From CAVQWT01 sp963717705 (GTDB taxonomy: Bacteria; Pseudomonadota; Gammaproteobacteria; Burkholderiales; Casimicrobiaceae): a stretch of DNA of 64,000 bases. Positions 50,454 to 58,233 of this stretch are shown in pieces. Where the stretch lies: NCBI GenBank assembly GCA_963717705.1, contig CAVQWT010000001.1:36634-100633 (forward strand), written 5' to 3'. Within the stretch, counting starts at the first letter, position 1; each line of letters starts with the position of its first letter. The notes beneath the pieces are model-generated. The model made no database searches. It had not been told where the DNA came from and saw only the letters and a program-made list of their open reading frames with translations. The translations under genes were made by a program, and so were the position numbers.

Positions 50454-51404
50454 TCAGCCGCCGATGATGCGCCGGTAGACGTCGCGGTCGATGTTGCCGC
50501 CGCAGAGAATGACAGCCGCGCGCGCACCGGCCGCGGGGCCGGCGGCGAGCAGCGCGGCCAGCGGCGCCGCGCCGGCGCCCTCGGCGAGCTGGTGCGTGTC
50601 GTCGAAATACGCGCGGATCGCCGCCGCGACCTCGTCGTCGGTGACCTCGACGACGTCGTGCGCGCCGCGCCAGATGATCTCCAGCGCAGCCGCGACCGGC
50701 ACCCGCACCGCCATCCCGTCCGCCAGCGTGTCGGCGGTCGCCGTCTCGATGCGCGTGCGCGTGCGGAACGACTGCGCGTACGCGTTGGCGCCGGTCGAGA
50801 CGACGCCGACGATCCGCGTCGGCAGGCCCAGCGCGTCGCGCGCCGCGATCAGCCCGCAGATGCCCGAGCCGCAGCCGATCGGCACGTAGACGGTGGCGAG
50901 GTCCCGGACCGCGCGAAAGAGCTCCAGCGCATAGGTGCCGACCCCGGCGACGAGCTCCGGCTCGAACGGCCCGACGAAGCGCAGCCTTTCGCTCGCGGCC
51001 AGGTCGGCGGCGTGACCGCGCGCCTCGTCGAAGTCGCGGCCGTGCTCGACCAGTTCCGCGCCGAACGCGGCCATCGCCGCATTCTTGTCCCGGGAATTGC
51101 CGTGGGGTACGACGATCACGCAGCGCAGGCCGTGGCGACGAGCGGCGAACGCGAGGCTTTGCCCGTGGTTGCCTCGCGTCGCGCTGACGATGCCGGCGGG
51201 GAGCTCGCCGCGCTCGGCCATCGCGCCGAGCAGGTTGAGTCCGCCGCGAACCTTGAACGCGCCGGTCGGCGTGTGATTCTCGTGCTTGACCCAGACCTCT
51301 CGCCCCGCACGGCGCGCGAGCAGCGGCCACGCGTACTGCGGCGTCGGGGCCATGACGGCGTAGACGCGCCGGGATGCGGCTTCGAGGTCTTCGAGCGTCG
51401 TCAT
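50454..51404 (-). CDS. Threonine/serine dehydratase-like PLP enzyme (short, no ACT domain)
   Basis: PLP-dependent fold type II enzyme of 316 residues. The PLP lysine is in HTPTGAFKVRGGLNLLGA (residues 43-60) and the phosphate-binding glycine loop is PIGCGSGICGLIAA. The ATRGNHGQSLAFAARRHGL segment binds substrate. Lacking the two regulatory domains of the IlvA at the left edge, it is of the catabolic or side-activity type. Alternatives include serine dehydratase, a racemase, or ectoine-pathway EutB-like enzymes. The ATG at 51404 has no good ribosome site, so the start is provisional. Confidence 0.85.
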   Translation of the reverse strand: MTTLEDLEAASRRVYAVMAPTPQYAWPLLARRAGREVWVKHENHTPTGAFKVRGGLNLLGAMAERGELPAGIVSATRGNHGQSLAFAARRHGLRCVIVVPHGNSRDKNAAMAAFGAELVEHGRDFDEARGHAADLAASERLRFVGPFEPELVAGVGTYALELFRAVRDLATVYVPIGCGSGICGLIAARDALGLPTRIVGVVSTGANAYAQSFRTRTRIETATADTLADGMAVRVPVAAALEIIWRGAHDVVEVTDDEVAAAIRAYFDDTHQLAEGAGAAPLAALLAAGPAAGARAAVILCGGNIDRDVYRRIIGG

Positions 51405-51451
51405 CGGGGGGCAGGGCAGCGACCCCGGGTCCTTGCCCCGCGGCAGCGCGG

Positions 51452-51709
51452 TCAGCGCGCGAACGTGGTCCACGCCCAGATGAGGATCACCGAGCCGACG
51501 ATCGACATCAGCCAGCCGGCGGGAGTGAAGCTGCCGCTCTTGCTGCCGCCGAACATCTGGCCGATCAGGCCGCCGACGATCGAGCCGCCGATGCCGAGCA
51601 GCGCGGTCAGCCAGAATCCAAGCGGCACGGCTCCCGGGTAGACGAACCGCGCCAGCACGCCGACGATGAAGCCCACCAGAATCATCCACACGAGGCCCAT
51701 GATGCCCAT
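51452..51709 (-). CDS. GlsB/YeaQ/YmgE family stress-response membrane protein
   Basis: Small membrane protein of 85 residues with three hydrophobic segments (LVWMILVGFIVGVLARFVYP, GFWLTALLGIGGSIVGGLIG and MSIVGSVILIWAWTTF). The GIGGSIVGGLIGQMFG glycine-rich motif is typical of the transglycosylase-associated (YeaQ/YmgE/GlsB) family, often induced by general stress; function is not established. The start ATG at 51709 has GGGGAGAG close upstream. It is 47 bp before the dehydratase gene on the same strand and divergent from the DUF1223 gene. Confidence 0.92.
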   Translation of the reverse strand: MGIMGLVWMILVGFIVGVLARFVYPGAVPLGFWLTALLGIGGSIVGGLIGQMFGGSKSGSFTPAGWLMSIVGSVILIWAWTTFAR

Positions 51710-51824
51710 GATCTCTCCCCCATTCGTTGGGGCCGACGGGTTCTCCGCCGGCCTGCATTCGATGCTAGCACGGCGCGACGACGGCCCGGCGTAAGCCGCG
51801 AGCGCCCTGCGCCGACCAAGCGCC

Positions 51825-52655
51825 ATGACCGACAAGCATGCCCTTTCGCGCCGTCGCGCACGACGGATCCTGGCGGCAGTCGCGGGCGGCGTCGCGCTCG
51901 CCGGTGCCGTGCCGCCGGCCGGCGCGGCCCCTGCGCCCCCCGCCGGCCGCTGTGCGGTCGCGAGCGGACCGCAGACGACGCCGCTGGTCGAGCTGTACAC
52001 GTCCGAGGGCTGCAGCAGCTGCCCGCCGGCGGACCGCTGGCTCAGCACGACGGTGCCGCCGGCGGCCGCCGGCGCGCTGGCTCTGGCGTTTCACGTCGAC
52101 TACTGGGACCGGCTGGGCTGGCACGACCGCTTTGCCACGGCGGCGTTCACCGAGCGCCAATACGACGCGATGCGCGCCAACCGCGCGCGCTTCGTCTACA
52201 CGCCGCAGGTGCTGCTGCAGGGACGGGACTGGACCGGCCATCGCGCCGACGCAGCCTCGTCGCTGGCGGCGGTCCGCGCGAGGCCGGCCCGCGCAGCGAT
52301 CGCCCTGGCCGCGGTTTCCCGCGAGGGAACGATCGCGATCGATGCGACGACGACGGTCGGGGCGCCCGCCGATCGCGCCGACGCGCGGCTGTTCGTCGCG
52401 CTGGTCGACAGCGGGCACGTATCGGACGTGAAGGCGGGCGAGAACTCCGGCGTCCGACTGGTGCACGACCACGTCGTGCGGGCGATTTCCCCACCGCAGG
52501 CGGCGGGGGCGACGACCAGCCTCGCGCTGCCGTGGCCTGCGGAGCGCGGCAGCGCACCCGCGCTGGTGGCGTTCATCCAGCGCAGCGGCAGCGGCGAGGT
52601 GCTGCAGGCGGTGCGGCTGCCGCTCGATGCGCCGGATTGCGGCGCGGCCCGCTGA
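51825..52655 (+). CDS. DUF1223 domain-containing secreted thioredoxin-like protein
   Basis: 276-residue exported protein. The N-terminus (RRRARRILAAVAGGVALAG, then AVPPAGAAP) is a signal peptide of Sec or Tat type. The DUF1223 core has a CxxC pair in LVELYTSEGCSSCPPADRWL, then HVDYWDRLGWHDRFATAAF and RFVYTPQVLLQGRDW, consistent with a thioredoxin fold. A redox role in the envelope is inferred; no partner is adjacent. It is convergent with the aldolase gene 33 bp away. Confidence 0.87.
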   Translation: MTDKHALSRRRARRILAAVAGGVALAGAVPPAGAAPAPPAGRCAVASGPQTTPLVELYTSEGCSSCPPADRWLSTTVPPAAAGALALAFHVDYWDRLGWHDRFATAAFTERQYDAMRANRARFVYTPQVLLQGRDWTGHRADAASSLAAVRARPARAAIALAAVSREGTIAIDATTTVGAPADRADARLFVALVDSGHVSDVKAGENSGVRLVHDHVVRAISPPQAAGATTSLALPWPAERGSAPALVAFIQRSGSGEVLQAVRLPLDAPDCGAAR

Positions 52656-52688
52656 GCCGCGTTCCGGGCGCGACGGACCGCCGCGCCG

Positions 52689-53753
52689 TCAGCGCACGAC
52701 CTGCGCGAGCTCGCCGCTCTTGTACTTCGCGGCCACCGACGCCAGCGACAGCGGCTTGATCTTCGACGCCATGCCGGCGCACCCGAACTGCTGGTAGCGC
52801 TCGACGCAGATCGCCTTGGCCGCGAGCATCGCCGGCTTCAGGAAGTCCCGCGGATCGAACTTGGACGGATTCTCGTGCAGGTACTTGCGGACCGCCGCCG
52901 TCATCGCCAGCCGGATGTCGGTGTCGATGTTGATCTTGCGCACGCCGTGCCGGATGCCTTCCTGGATCTCCTCGACCGGCACCCCGTAGGTCTCCTTCAT
53001 GTCGCCGCCGTACTTGCGGATGTCCGCGAGCAGGTTCTGCGGCACGCTGGAGCTGCCGTGCATCACGAGGTGCGTGTTGGGGATGCGGACGTGGATCGCC
53101 TTGATGCGGTCGATCGCGAGGATGTCGCCGGTGGGCTTGCGCGAGAACTTGTACGCGCCGTGCGACGTGCCGATCGCGATGGCCAGCGCGTCGAGCTGCG
53201 TGCGCTTGACGAAGTCGGCGGCCTGGTCGGGGTCGGTCAGCAGCATCTCGCGCGTCATCGCGCCGTCCGCGCCGTGCCCGTCCTCCTTGTCGCCCATCAT
53301 CGTCTCGAGCGAGCCGAGGCAGCCGAGCTCGCCCTCGACGGTGACGCCCAGCCCGTGCGCCATGTCGACGACCTTCCTCGTCACGTCGAGGTTGTACTCG
53401 TAGCTGGCGATGGTCTTGCCGTCGGCCTGCAGCGAGCCGTCCATCATCACGCTGGAGAAGCCGAGCTTGATCGCCGAGCCGCAGACATCGGGCGACTGGC
53501 CGTGGTCCTGGTGCATGACCACCGGGATGGCGGGATAGCTCTCCACCGCCGCCTCGATGAGGTGGCGCAGGAACACCTCGCCCGCGTACTTCCGGGCGCC
53601 CGCCGACGCCTGCATGATCACCGGGCTGTCGGTCTCGGCGGCGGCGGCCATGATCGCCTGGACCTGCTCGAGGTTGTTGACGTTGAAGGCCGGCAGGCCG
53701 TAGCCGTGTTCGGCGGCGTGATCGAGGAGCTGGCGCATCGAGACGAGGGGCAT
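52689..53753 (-). CDS. fba: Class II fructose-bisphosphate aldolase (Calvin-cycle subtype)
   Basis: Zn-dependent aldolase interconverting fructose-1,6-bisphosphate and triose phosphates, 354 residues. It begins PLVSMRQLLDHAAEHGYGLP, with zinc-ligand motif VMHQDHGQSPD, VEGELGCLGSLETMMGD and KINIDTDIRLAMTAAVRKYL. This is the CbbA-like subtype used for both glycolysis/gluconeogenesis and CO2 fixation. GGAGG sits 7 nt before the ATG at 53753. It is the last gene of a leftward tkt-GNAT-gap-pgk-pyk-fba run. No RuBisCO genes are in view, so autotrophy is not implied. Confidence 0.96.
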   Translation of the reverse strand: MPLVSMRQLLDHAAEHGYGLPAFNVNNLEQVQAIMAAAAETDSPVIMQASAGARKYAGEVFLRHLIEAAVESYPAIPVVMHQDHGQSPDVCGSAIKLGFSSVMMDGSLQADGKTIASYEYNLDVTRKVVDMAHGLGVTVEGELGCLGSLETMMGDKEDGHGADGAMTREMLLTDPDQAADFVKRTQLDALAIAIGTSHGAYKFSRKPTGDILAIDRIKAIHVRIPNTHLVMHGSSSVPQNLLADIRKYGGDMKETYGVPVEEIQEGIRHGVRKINIDTDIRLAMTAAVRKYLHENPSKFDPRDFLKPAMLAAKAICVERYQQFGCAGMASKIKPLSLASVAAKYKSGELAQVVR

Positions 53754-53881
53754 CGTGACCTCCGGATGGGTGCGGTGAGTGATCTGTGGCGTGCAATGGC
53801 GGCTGCCGCGCTTGCCGGCGGCGGCCACGGCGTCGACGGTTCCATTTTACTCCGCGGCGGCGCGGGCTCCGGCGACCGGCG

Positions 53882-55309
53882 TCAGTTCCGGAGCTCGCCG
53901 ACCTTGACGATCTTCATGGTGTTGGTCCCGCCGGACTTGCCCAGCGGCTCGCCTATGGTCAGCACGATGAGATCGCCGGGCTGGACCACCCCGCGCGCGA
54001 CCAGCAGGTCCTCGGCCGACTGCAGCACCGCGTCGCGGTCGCCGGACTGCTCCAGGAACAGCGGGCGCACGTTGCGGTAGAGCGACATCTTGCGCAGCGC
54101 CGAGGGGTCCGGCGTCAGGGCGTAGATCGGGCAGCCGACGTTGTGCCGCGACATCCACAGCGCGGTCGATCCGCTCTGGGTCAGCGACGCGATCGCCTTC
54201 ACCTTCAGGTGGTGCGCGGTGAACAGCGACGCCATCGCGATCGACTGGTCGGCGCGCGCGAAGGTGCGGCCGAAGAAGTCGCGGTCGGTCTCGACCTCGC
54301 CGGACTTCTCTGCCTCGACGCAGATCTGGCCGACGACGTCGACGACCTCGACCGGATACTTGCCGGCGGCGGTCTCGGCCGACAGCATCACGGCGTCGGT
54401 GCCGTCGAGCACGGCGTTGGCGACGTCGGAGACCTCGGCGCGCGTCGGCACTGGATTCTGGATCATCGACTCCATCATCTGCGTCGCGGTGATGGTGAGC
54501 TTGTTGCGCTCGCGCGCCATCCGGATCATCCGCTTCTGCAGGCCGGGAACGGCGGCGTTGCCGACCTCGACGGCGAGGTCGCCGCGCGCGACCATGATGC
54601 CGTCGGACGCGTCGATGATCTCCTCGAGCGCGCCGATCGCCTCGGCGCGCTCGATCTTCGCGAGCAGCGTGGCCCGGCTGCCCGCGGCGCGCAGCAGCTG
54701 CCGCGCCATGTACATGTCTTCCTTGTTCTTCGGGAACGACACCGCGAGGAAGTCGGCGTCGATCGTCGCCGCCGTCTTCACGTCCTCCATGTCCTTGGCG
54801 GTGAGTGCCGGCGCCGACAGGCCGCCCCCCTGCCGGTTGATCCCCTTGTTGTTCGACAGCACGCCGCCCAGCACCACGCGCGTGACGATGCGCGAGCCCT
54901 GGACCTGCTCGACGATGAGCTTGATCAGCCCGTCGTCGAGCAGCAGCACCGCGCCGGCGCCGACGTCGCGGACGAGCTCGGGATAGTCGAGGCCGACGTG
55001 CTCGCCGTCGCCTTCCTGGCAATCGGCGTCGAGCACGAACGTCGCCCCGGGGACCAGCGTGATCCGGTCCTCCCTGAACCTGCCGATGCGGATCTTCGGC
55101 CCCTGCAGGTCGACCATGATGCCGACCGCGCGGCCCTGGGCCGTGGCCTCCTCGCGCACGATGCGCGCGCGCTCGATGTGGTCGGCGGCCAGGCCGTGCG
55201 AGAAGTTGAGGCGGACCACGTCGACGCCGGCGGCGATCAGGCGGGACAGCATTTCCGGCGAGTTGCTGGCCGGGCCGAGCGTGGCGACGATCTTGGTCGA
55301 ACGGGGCAT
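53882..55309 (-). CDS. pyk: Pyruvate kinase
   Basis: Converts phosphoenolpyruvate and ADP to pyruvate and ATP. 475 residues. It begins STKIVATLGPASNSPEMLSR; the substrate loop is VDVVRLNFSHGLA; metal and catalytic residues lie in AVSFPKNKEDM and KIERAEAIGALEEIIDASDG. MVARGDLAVEVGNAAVPGLQ and TATQMMESMIQNPVPTRAEV are further signatures. PFPKNKEDM differs slightly from the more usual PFVRNAEDV-type segment but keeps the key lysine neighbourhood. It lies between pgk (38 bp) and fba on the same strand. Confidence 0.97.
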   Translation of the reverse strand: MPRSTKIVATLGPASNSPEMLSRLIAAGVDVVRLNFSHGLAADHIERARIVREEATAQGRAVGIMVDLQGPKIRIGRFREDRITLVPGATFVLDADCQEGDGEHVGLDYPELVRDVGAGAVLLLDDGLIKLIVEQVQGSRIVTRVVLGGVLSNNKGINRQGGGLSAPALTAKDMEDVKTAATIDADFLAVSFPKNKEDMYMARQLLRAAGSRATLLAKIERAEAIGALEEIIDASDGIMVARGDLAVEVGNAAVPGLQKRMIRMARERNKLTITATQMMESMIQNPVPTRAEVSDVANAVLDGTDAVMLSAETAAGKYPVEVVDVVGQICVEAEKSGEVETDRDFFGRTFARADQSIAMASLFTAHHLKVKAIASLTQSGSTALWMSRHNVGCPIYALTPDPSALRKMSLYRNVRPLFLEQSGDRDAVLQSAEDLLVARGVVQPGDLIVLTIGEPLGKSGGTNTMKIVKVGELRN

Positions 55310-55347
55310 GGGGGAGTCCGGTGTGGAAGACGGCGTCGCCCGCGGCG

Positions 55348-56532
55348 TCAGCCTTCGGCGCGGGCTTCGAGCGCGGCGATGGCAGGCAGCGTCTTACCCT
55401 CGAGGAATTCGAGGAACGCGCCGCCGGCGGTTGAAATGTAGGAGATCCGGTCGGCGATCCCGAACTTGTTGATCGCTGCGACGGTGTCGCCGCCGCCGGC
55501 GATAGTGTACGCGCCGGACGCGGCGATCGCCTCGGCGATGGCCCTGGTGCCACCCGCGAAGGCGTCGAACTCGAACACGCCCACCGGTCCGTTCCACACA
55601 ATGGTCCCGGCCTTCGACAGCATCGACTTGAGCAGCGCGACGCTGTGCGGGCCGATGTCGAGGATCAGGTCGTCGGGCTCGACGTTCTCGATCGCCTTGA
55701 GCTGCGGCGTGGCGGTCGCGGAGAATTCCTTGGCGCAGACCGCGTCGACCGGCACCGGCACCTTGCCTGGGTACGTGTCGAGTATGGCCTTGGCCTCGCC
55801 GACGAGGTCCGGCTCGGCGAGCGACTTGCCGATGTGGCCGCCCTCGGCGAGGATGAACGTGTTGGCGATGCCGCCGCCGACGATCAGCCCGTCGACCTTC
55901 GCCGCCAGCGCGCGCAGGACCGTGAGCTTGGTCGACACCTTCGACCCCGCGACGATCGCGATCAGCGGCCGCTTCGGGTGCGCCAGCGCGAGGGTCAGCG
56001 CGTCGAGCTCGGCGGCGACCAGCGGCCCGGCGCAGGCGACGGGCGCGTAGCGGGCCATGCCCTCGGTCGTGGCCTCGGCGCGGTGCGCGGTGCCGAACGC
56101 GTCGTTGACGTAGACGTCGGCGAGCGCCGCCATCCGGCGCGCGAGCGCCTCGTCGTTCTTCTTCTCGCCCTTGTTGAAGCGGCAGTTCTCCAGCAGCACC
56201 ACGGCGCCGGGCTTGAGCGCCGCCTGCCACGCGCCGCCGTCGACCCAGTCGCGGACCAGGGGGACGTCGCGGCCCAGCAGCTCGGCCAGGCGCCGGGCGA
56301 CCGGCGCGAGCGAATCGGCTTCGCTCCACTGCCCCTCGGTGGGCCGGCCGAGGTGCGAGGTGACCATCACCGCCGCGCCGCGGTCGAGCGCGTCGCGGAT
56401 GCCCGGCACCGACGCGCGGATCCGCGTGTCGTCGGTGATCGCGCCGCTGTCGTCCTGCGGCACGTTGAGGTCGGCGCGGATGAAGACTCGCTTGCCGCGC
56501 ACGTCGAGGTCGGAAAGGCGGAAGAAGGCCAT
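55348..56532 (-). CDS. pgk: Phosphoglycerate kinase
   Basis: Monomeric kinase transferring phosphate between 1,3-bisphosphoglycerate and ADP. 394 residues from the ATG at 56532. It begins FRLSDLDVRGKRVFIRADLN, then VTSHLGRPTEG, LLENCRFNKGEKKND, the hinge segment IVAGSKVSTKLTVLRAL and the nucleotide-binding IVWNGPVGVFEFDAFAGGT and GGGDTVAAINKFG. All substrate-binding arginines and the glycine-rich ADP site appear intact. It lies 92 bp after gap and 38 bp before pyk. Confidence 0.97.
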   Translation of the reverse strand: MAFFRLSDLDVRGKRVFIRADLNVPQDDSGAITDDTRIRASVPGIRDALDRGAAVMVTSHLGRPTEGQWSEADSLAPVARRLAELLGRDVPLVRDWVDGGAWQAALKPGAVVLLENCRFNKGEKKNDEALARRMAALADVYVNDAFGTAHRAEATTEGMARYAPVACAGPLVAAELDALTLALAHPKRPLIAIVAGSKVSTKLTVLRALAAKVDGLIVGGGIANTFILAEGGHIGKSLAEPDLVGEAKAILDTYPGKVPVPVDAVCAKEFSATATPQLKAIENVEPDDLILDIGPHSVALLKSMLSKAGTIVWNGPVGVFEFDAFAGGTRAIAEAIAASGAYTIAGGGDTVAAINKFGIADRISYISTAGGAFLEFLEGKTLPAIAALEARAEG

Positions 56533-56624
56533 GATGGTGTCCGTAGGAAGGCGGGGCCCGGTGCGTGAGCGCGGGCCCCGTCGGGTGGATGTCGGCGTGC
56601 TTGCGGTTGCGCTTGCGAACGCCG

Positions 56625-57638
56625 TCACTTGGCGTTCATCAGCGCGATGGTGGTGTCGAGCATCCGGTTGGAGAAGCCCCACTCGTTGTCGTACCACGAC
56701 GAGACCTTGACCAGCCGGCCCGAGACCTTGGTCAGCGTCGCGTCGAACGTCGACGAGGCGGGATCGTGGTTGAAGTCGATCGAGACCAGCGGCGCCTTGT
56801 TGTAGTTGAGCACCTCGGCGAGCGGGCCGTTCTCGGCGGCGTCCTTCATGATCGCGTTGACCTCGTCGACCGTGGTGTCGCGCGCCGCGATGAACGACAG
56901 GTCGACCACCGACACGTTGATCGTCGGGACGCGGATCGCGTAGCCGTCCAGCTTGCCGTTGAGCTCGGGCAGCACCAGGCCCACCGCGGCGGCGGCGCCG
57001 GTCTTGGTCGGGATCATGCTCATCGTCGCCGACCGCGCGCGGCGAAGGTCCTCGTGGTAGACGTCGGTCAGCACCTGGTCGTTGGTGTAGGCGTGGATCG
57101 TCGTCATCAGCCCGGTGACGAGGCCGATCTTGTCGTGCAGGGGCTTCACCATCGGCGCGAGGCAGTTGGTCGTGCACGAGGCGTTCGAGATGACGGTGTG
57201 CGCGGCCTTCAGCGTGCCGTGGTTGACGCCGTAGACGACCGTCGCGTCGACGTCCTTGCCGCCCGGCGCCGAGATGATGACCTTCTTCGCACCGCCCTTC
57301 AGGTGCGCCGACGCCTTCTCCTTGGTGTTGAAGTGGCCGGTGCACTCGAGGACGACGTCGACGCCGAGCGTGCCCCACGGCAGCTGCGCCGGATCGCGCT
57401 GCGCGAACACCTTGATGCGGTCGCCGTTGACGATCATCGAGTCACCGTCGACGGCGATCTTGCCGGGGAACTTGCCGTGCACGGTGTCGTAGCGCGTCAG
57501 GTGCGCGTTGGTCTCGGGGCTGCCGAGGTCGTTGACGGCGACGATCTCGATGTCGTGCTTCTTGCCGCCTTCATAGTGCGCCCGGAGGATGTTGCGGCCG
57601 ATGCGGCCATAGCCGTTGATCGCGACTTTGATGGTCAT
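56625..57638 (-). CDS. gap: Glyceraldehyde-3-phosphate dehydrogenase, type I
   Basis: NAD(P)-dependent phosphorylating GAPDH, 337 residues. It begins IKVAINGYGRIGRNILRAHY (cofactor-binding GxGxxG), has catalytic Cys in ISNASCTTNCLAPMVKPLHD, and carries RVPTINVSVVDLSF and WYDNEWGFSNRMLDT. Its Shine-Dalgarno AAGGAG overlaps the last codons of the upstream GNAT gene, whose stop is 4 bp before this ATG, so translation is likely coupled. Cofactor preference cannot be judged from sequence. Confidence 0.97.
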   Translation of the reverse strand: MTIKVAINGYGRIGRNILRAHYEGGKKHDIEIVAVNDLGSPETNAHLTRYDTVHGKFPGKIAVDGDSMIVNGDRIKVFAQRDPAQLPWGTLGVDVVLECTGHFNTKEKASAHLKGGAKKVIISAPGGKDVDATVVYGVNHGTLKAAHTVISNASCTTNCLAPMVKPLHDKIGLVTGLMTTIHAYTNDQVLTDVYHEDLRRARSATMSMIPTKTGAAAAVGLVLPELNGKLDGYAIRVPTINVSVVDLSFIAARDTTVDEVNAIMKDAAENGPLAEVLNYNKAPLVSIDFNHDPASSTFDATLTKVSGRLVKVSSWYDNEWGFSNRMLDTTIALMNAK

Positions 57639-57642
57639 GCTG

Positions 57643-58218
57643 TCACTCCTTGTCGGTTGCGAGGTTGGATCGAAGAGCGGGGCCGGCGACGGCCAGCGCG
57701 GTCAGGTCGCGCCAGCCGTAGCCCGCCTCGATGAGGTCCATGCCGTCCCACTGGAACGGCTGCTCGAGCAGCAGGTCGCCGCCGAGCGATTCGTAGAACG
57801 CGCGGGCACGCTTGTTCGCCGCGATCACCCACGCGATCAGCCCGGAAGCCCCCAGCGACGACAGCGTCGCCGCGACTTCGGCGACCATGCGGGTGCCCGT
57901 GCCGGCGCGCTGCGCCGCCGGGGCGAGGTAGACCGCGGACAGCTCGGCGTCGAAGCCGTGCTTCGGCTCGGGCAGCCGGTGGCCCGACGCGAACCCGGTG
58001 ATGCCGGTCGCGTCCTCGGCGACGAAGACGGCGGCGACGCGGTTCGGCGCGCTCAGCACGCGCAGCCACAGCGTCTCGCTCGCGTCGACGCTCATGCCGT
58101 CGAGATACGCGTCGGGGATCATCCCGCGGTAGGTCGCCCGCCACGAGTCGACGCGCACCTGCGCGATCGCGCGGGCGTCGGCCACCGCGGCGGGGCGAAT
58201 GACGGTAGCGGGGCTCAT
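57643..58218 (-). CDS. GNAT family N-acetyltransferase
   Basis: 191-residue GNAT acetyltransferase. It begins with the typical IRPAVVADARAIAQVRVDSWR-like N-terminal helix region; the SWRATYRGMIPDAYLDGM segment is frequent in this GNAT subgroup. The acetyl-CoA site is AVYLAPAAQRAGTGTRMVAE (R/QxxGxG/T), and the terminal helix NKRARAFYESLGG is the usual GNAT C-terminal mark. It is wedged between tkt (15 bp away) and gap (4 bp) and is part of the carbon-metabolism transcript. The substrate is unknown: a small molecule, antibiotic or protein are all possible. Confidence 0.9.
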   Translation of the reverse strand: MSPATVIRPAAVADARAIAQVRVDSWRATYRGMIPDAYLDGMSVDASETLWLRVLSAPNRVAAVFVAEDATGITGFASGHRLPEPKHGFDAELSAVYLAPAAQRAGTGTRMVAEVAATLSSLGASGLIAWVIAANKRARAFYESLGGDLLLEQPFQWDGMDLIEAGYGWRDLTALAVAGPALRSNLATDKE

Positions 58219-58233
58219 CGTGGCCGTGCGGGG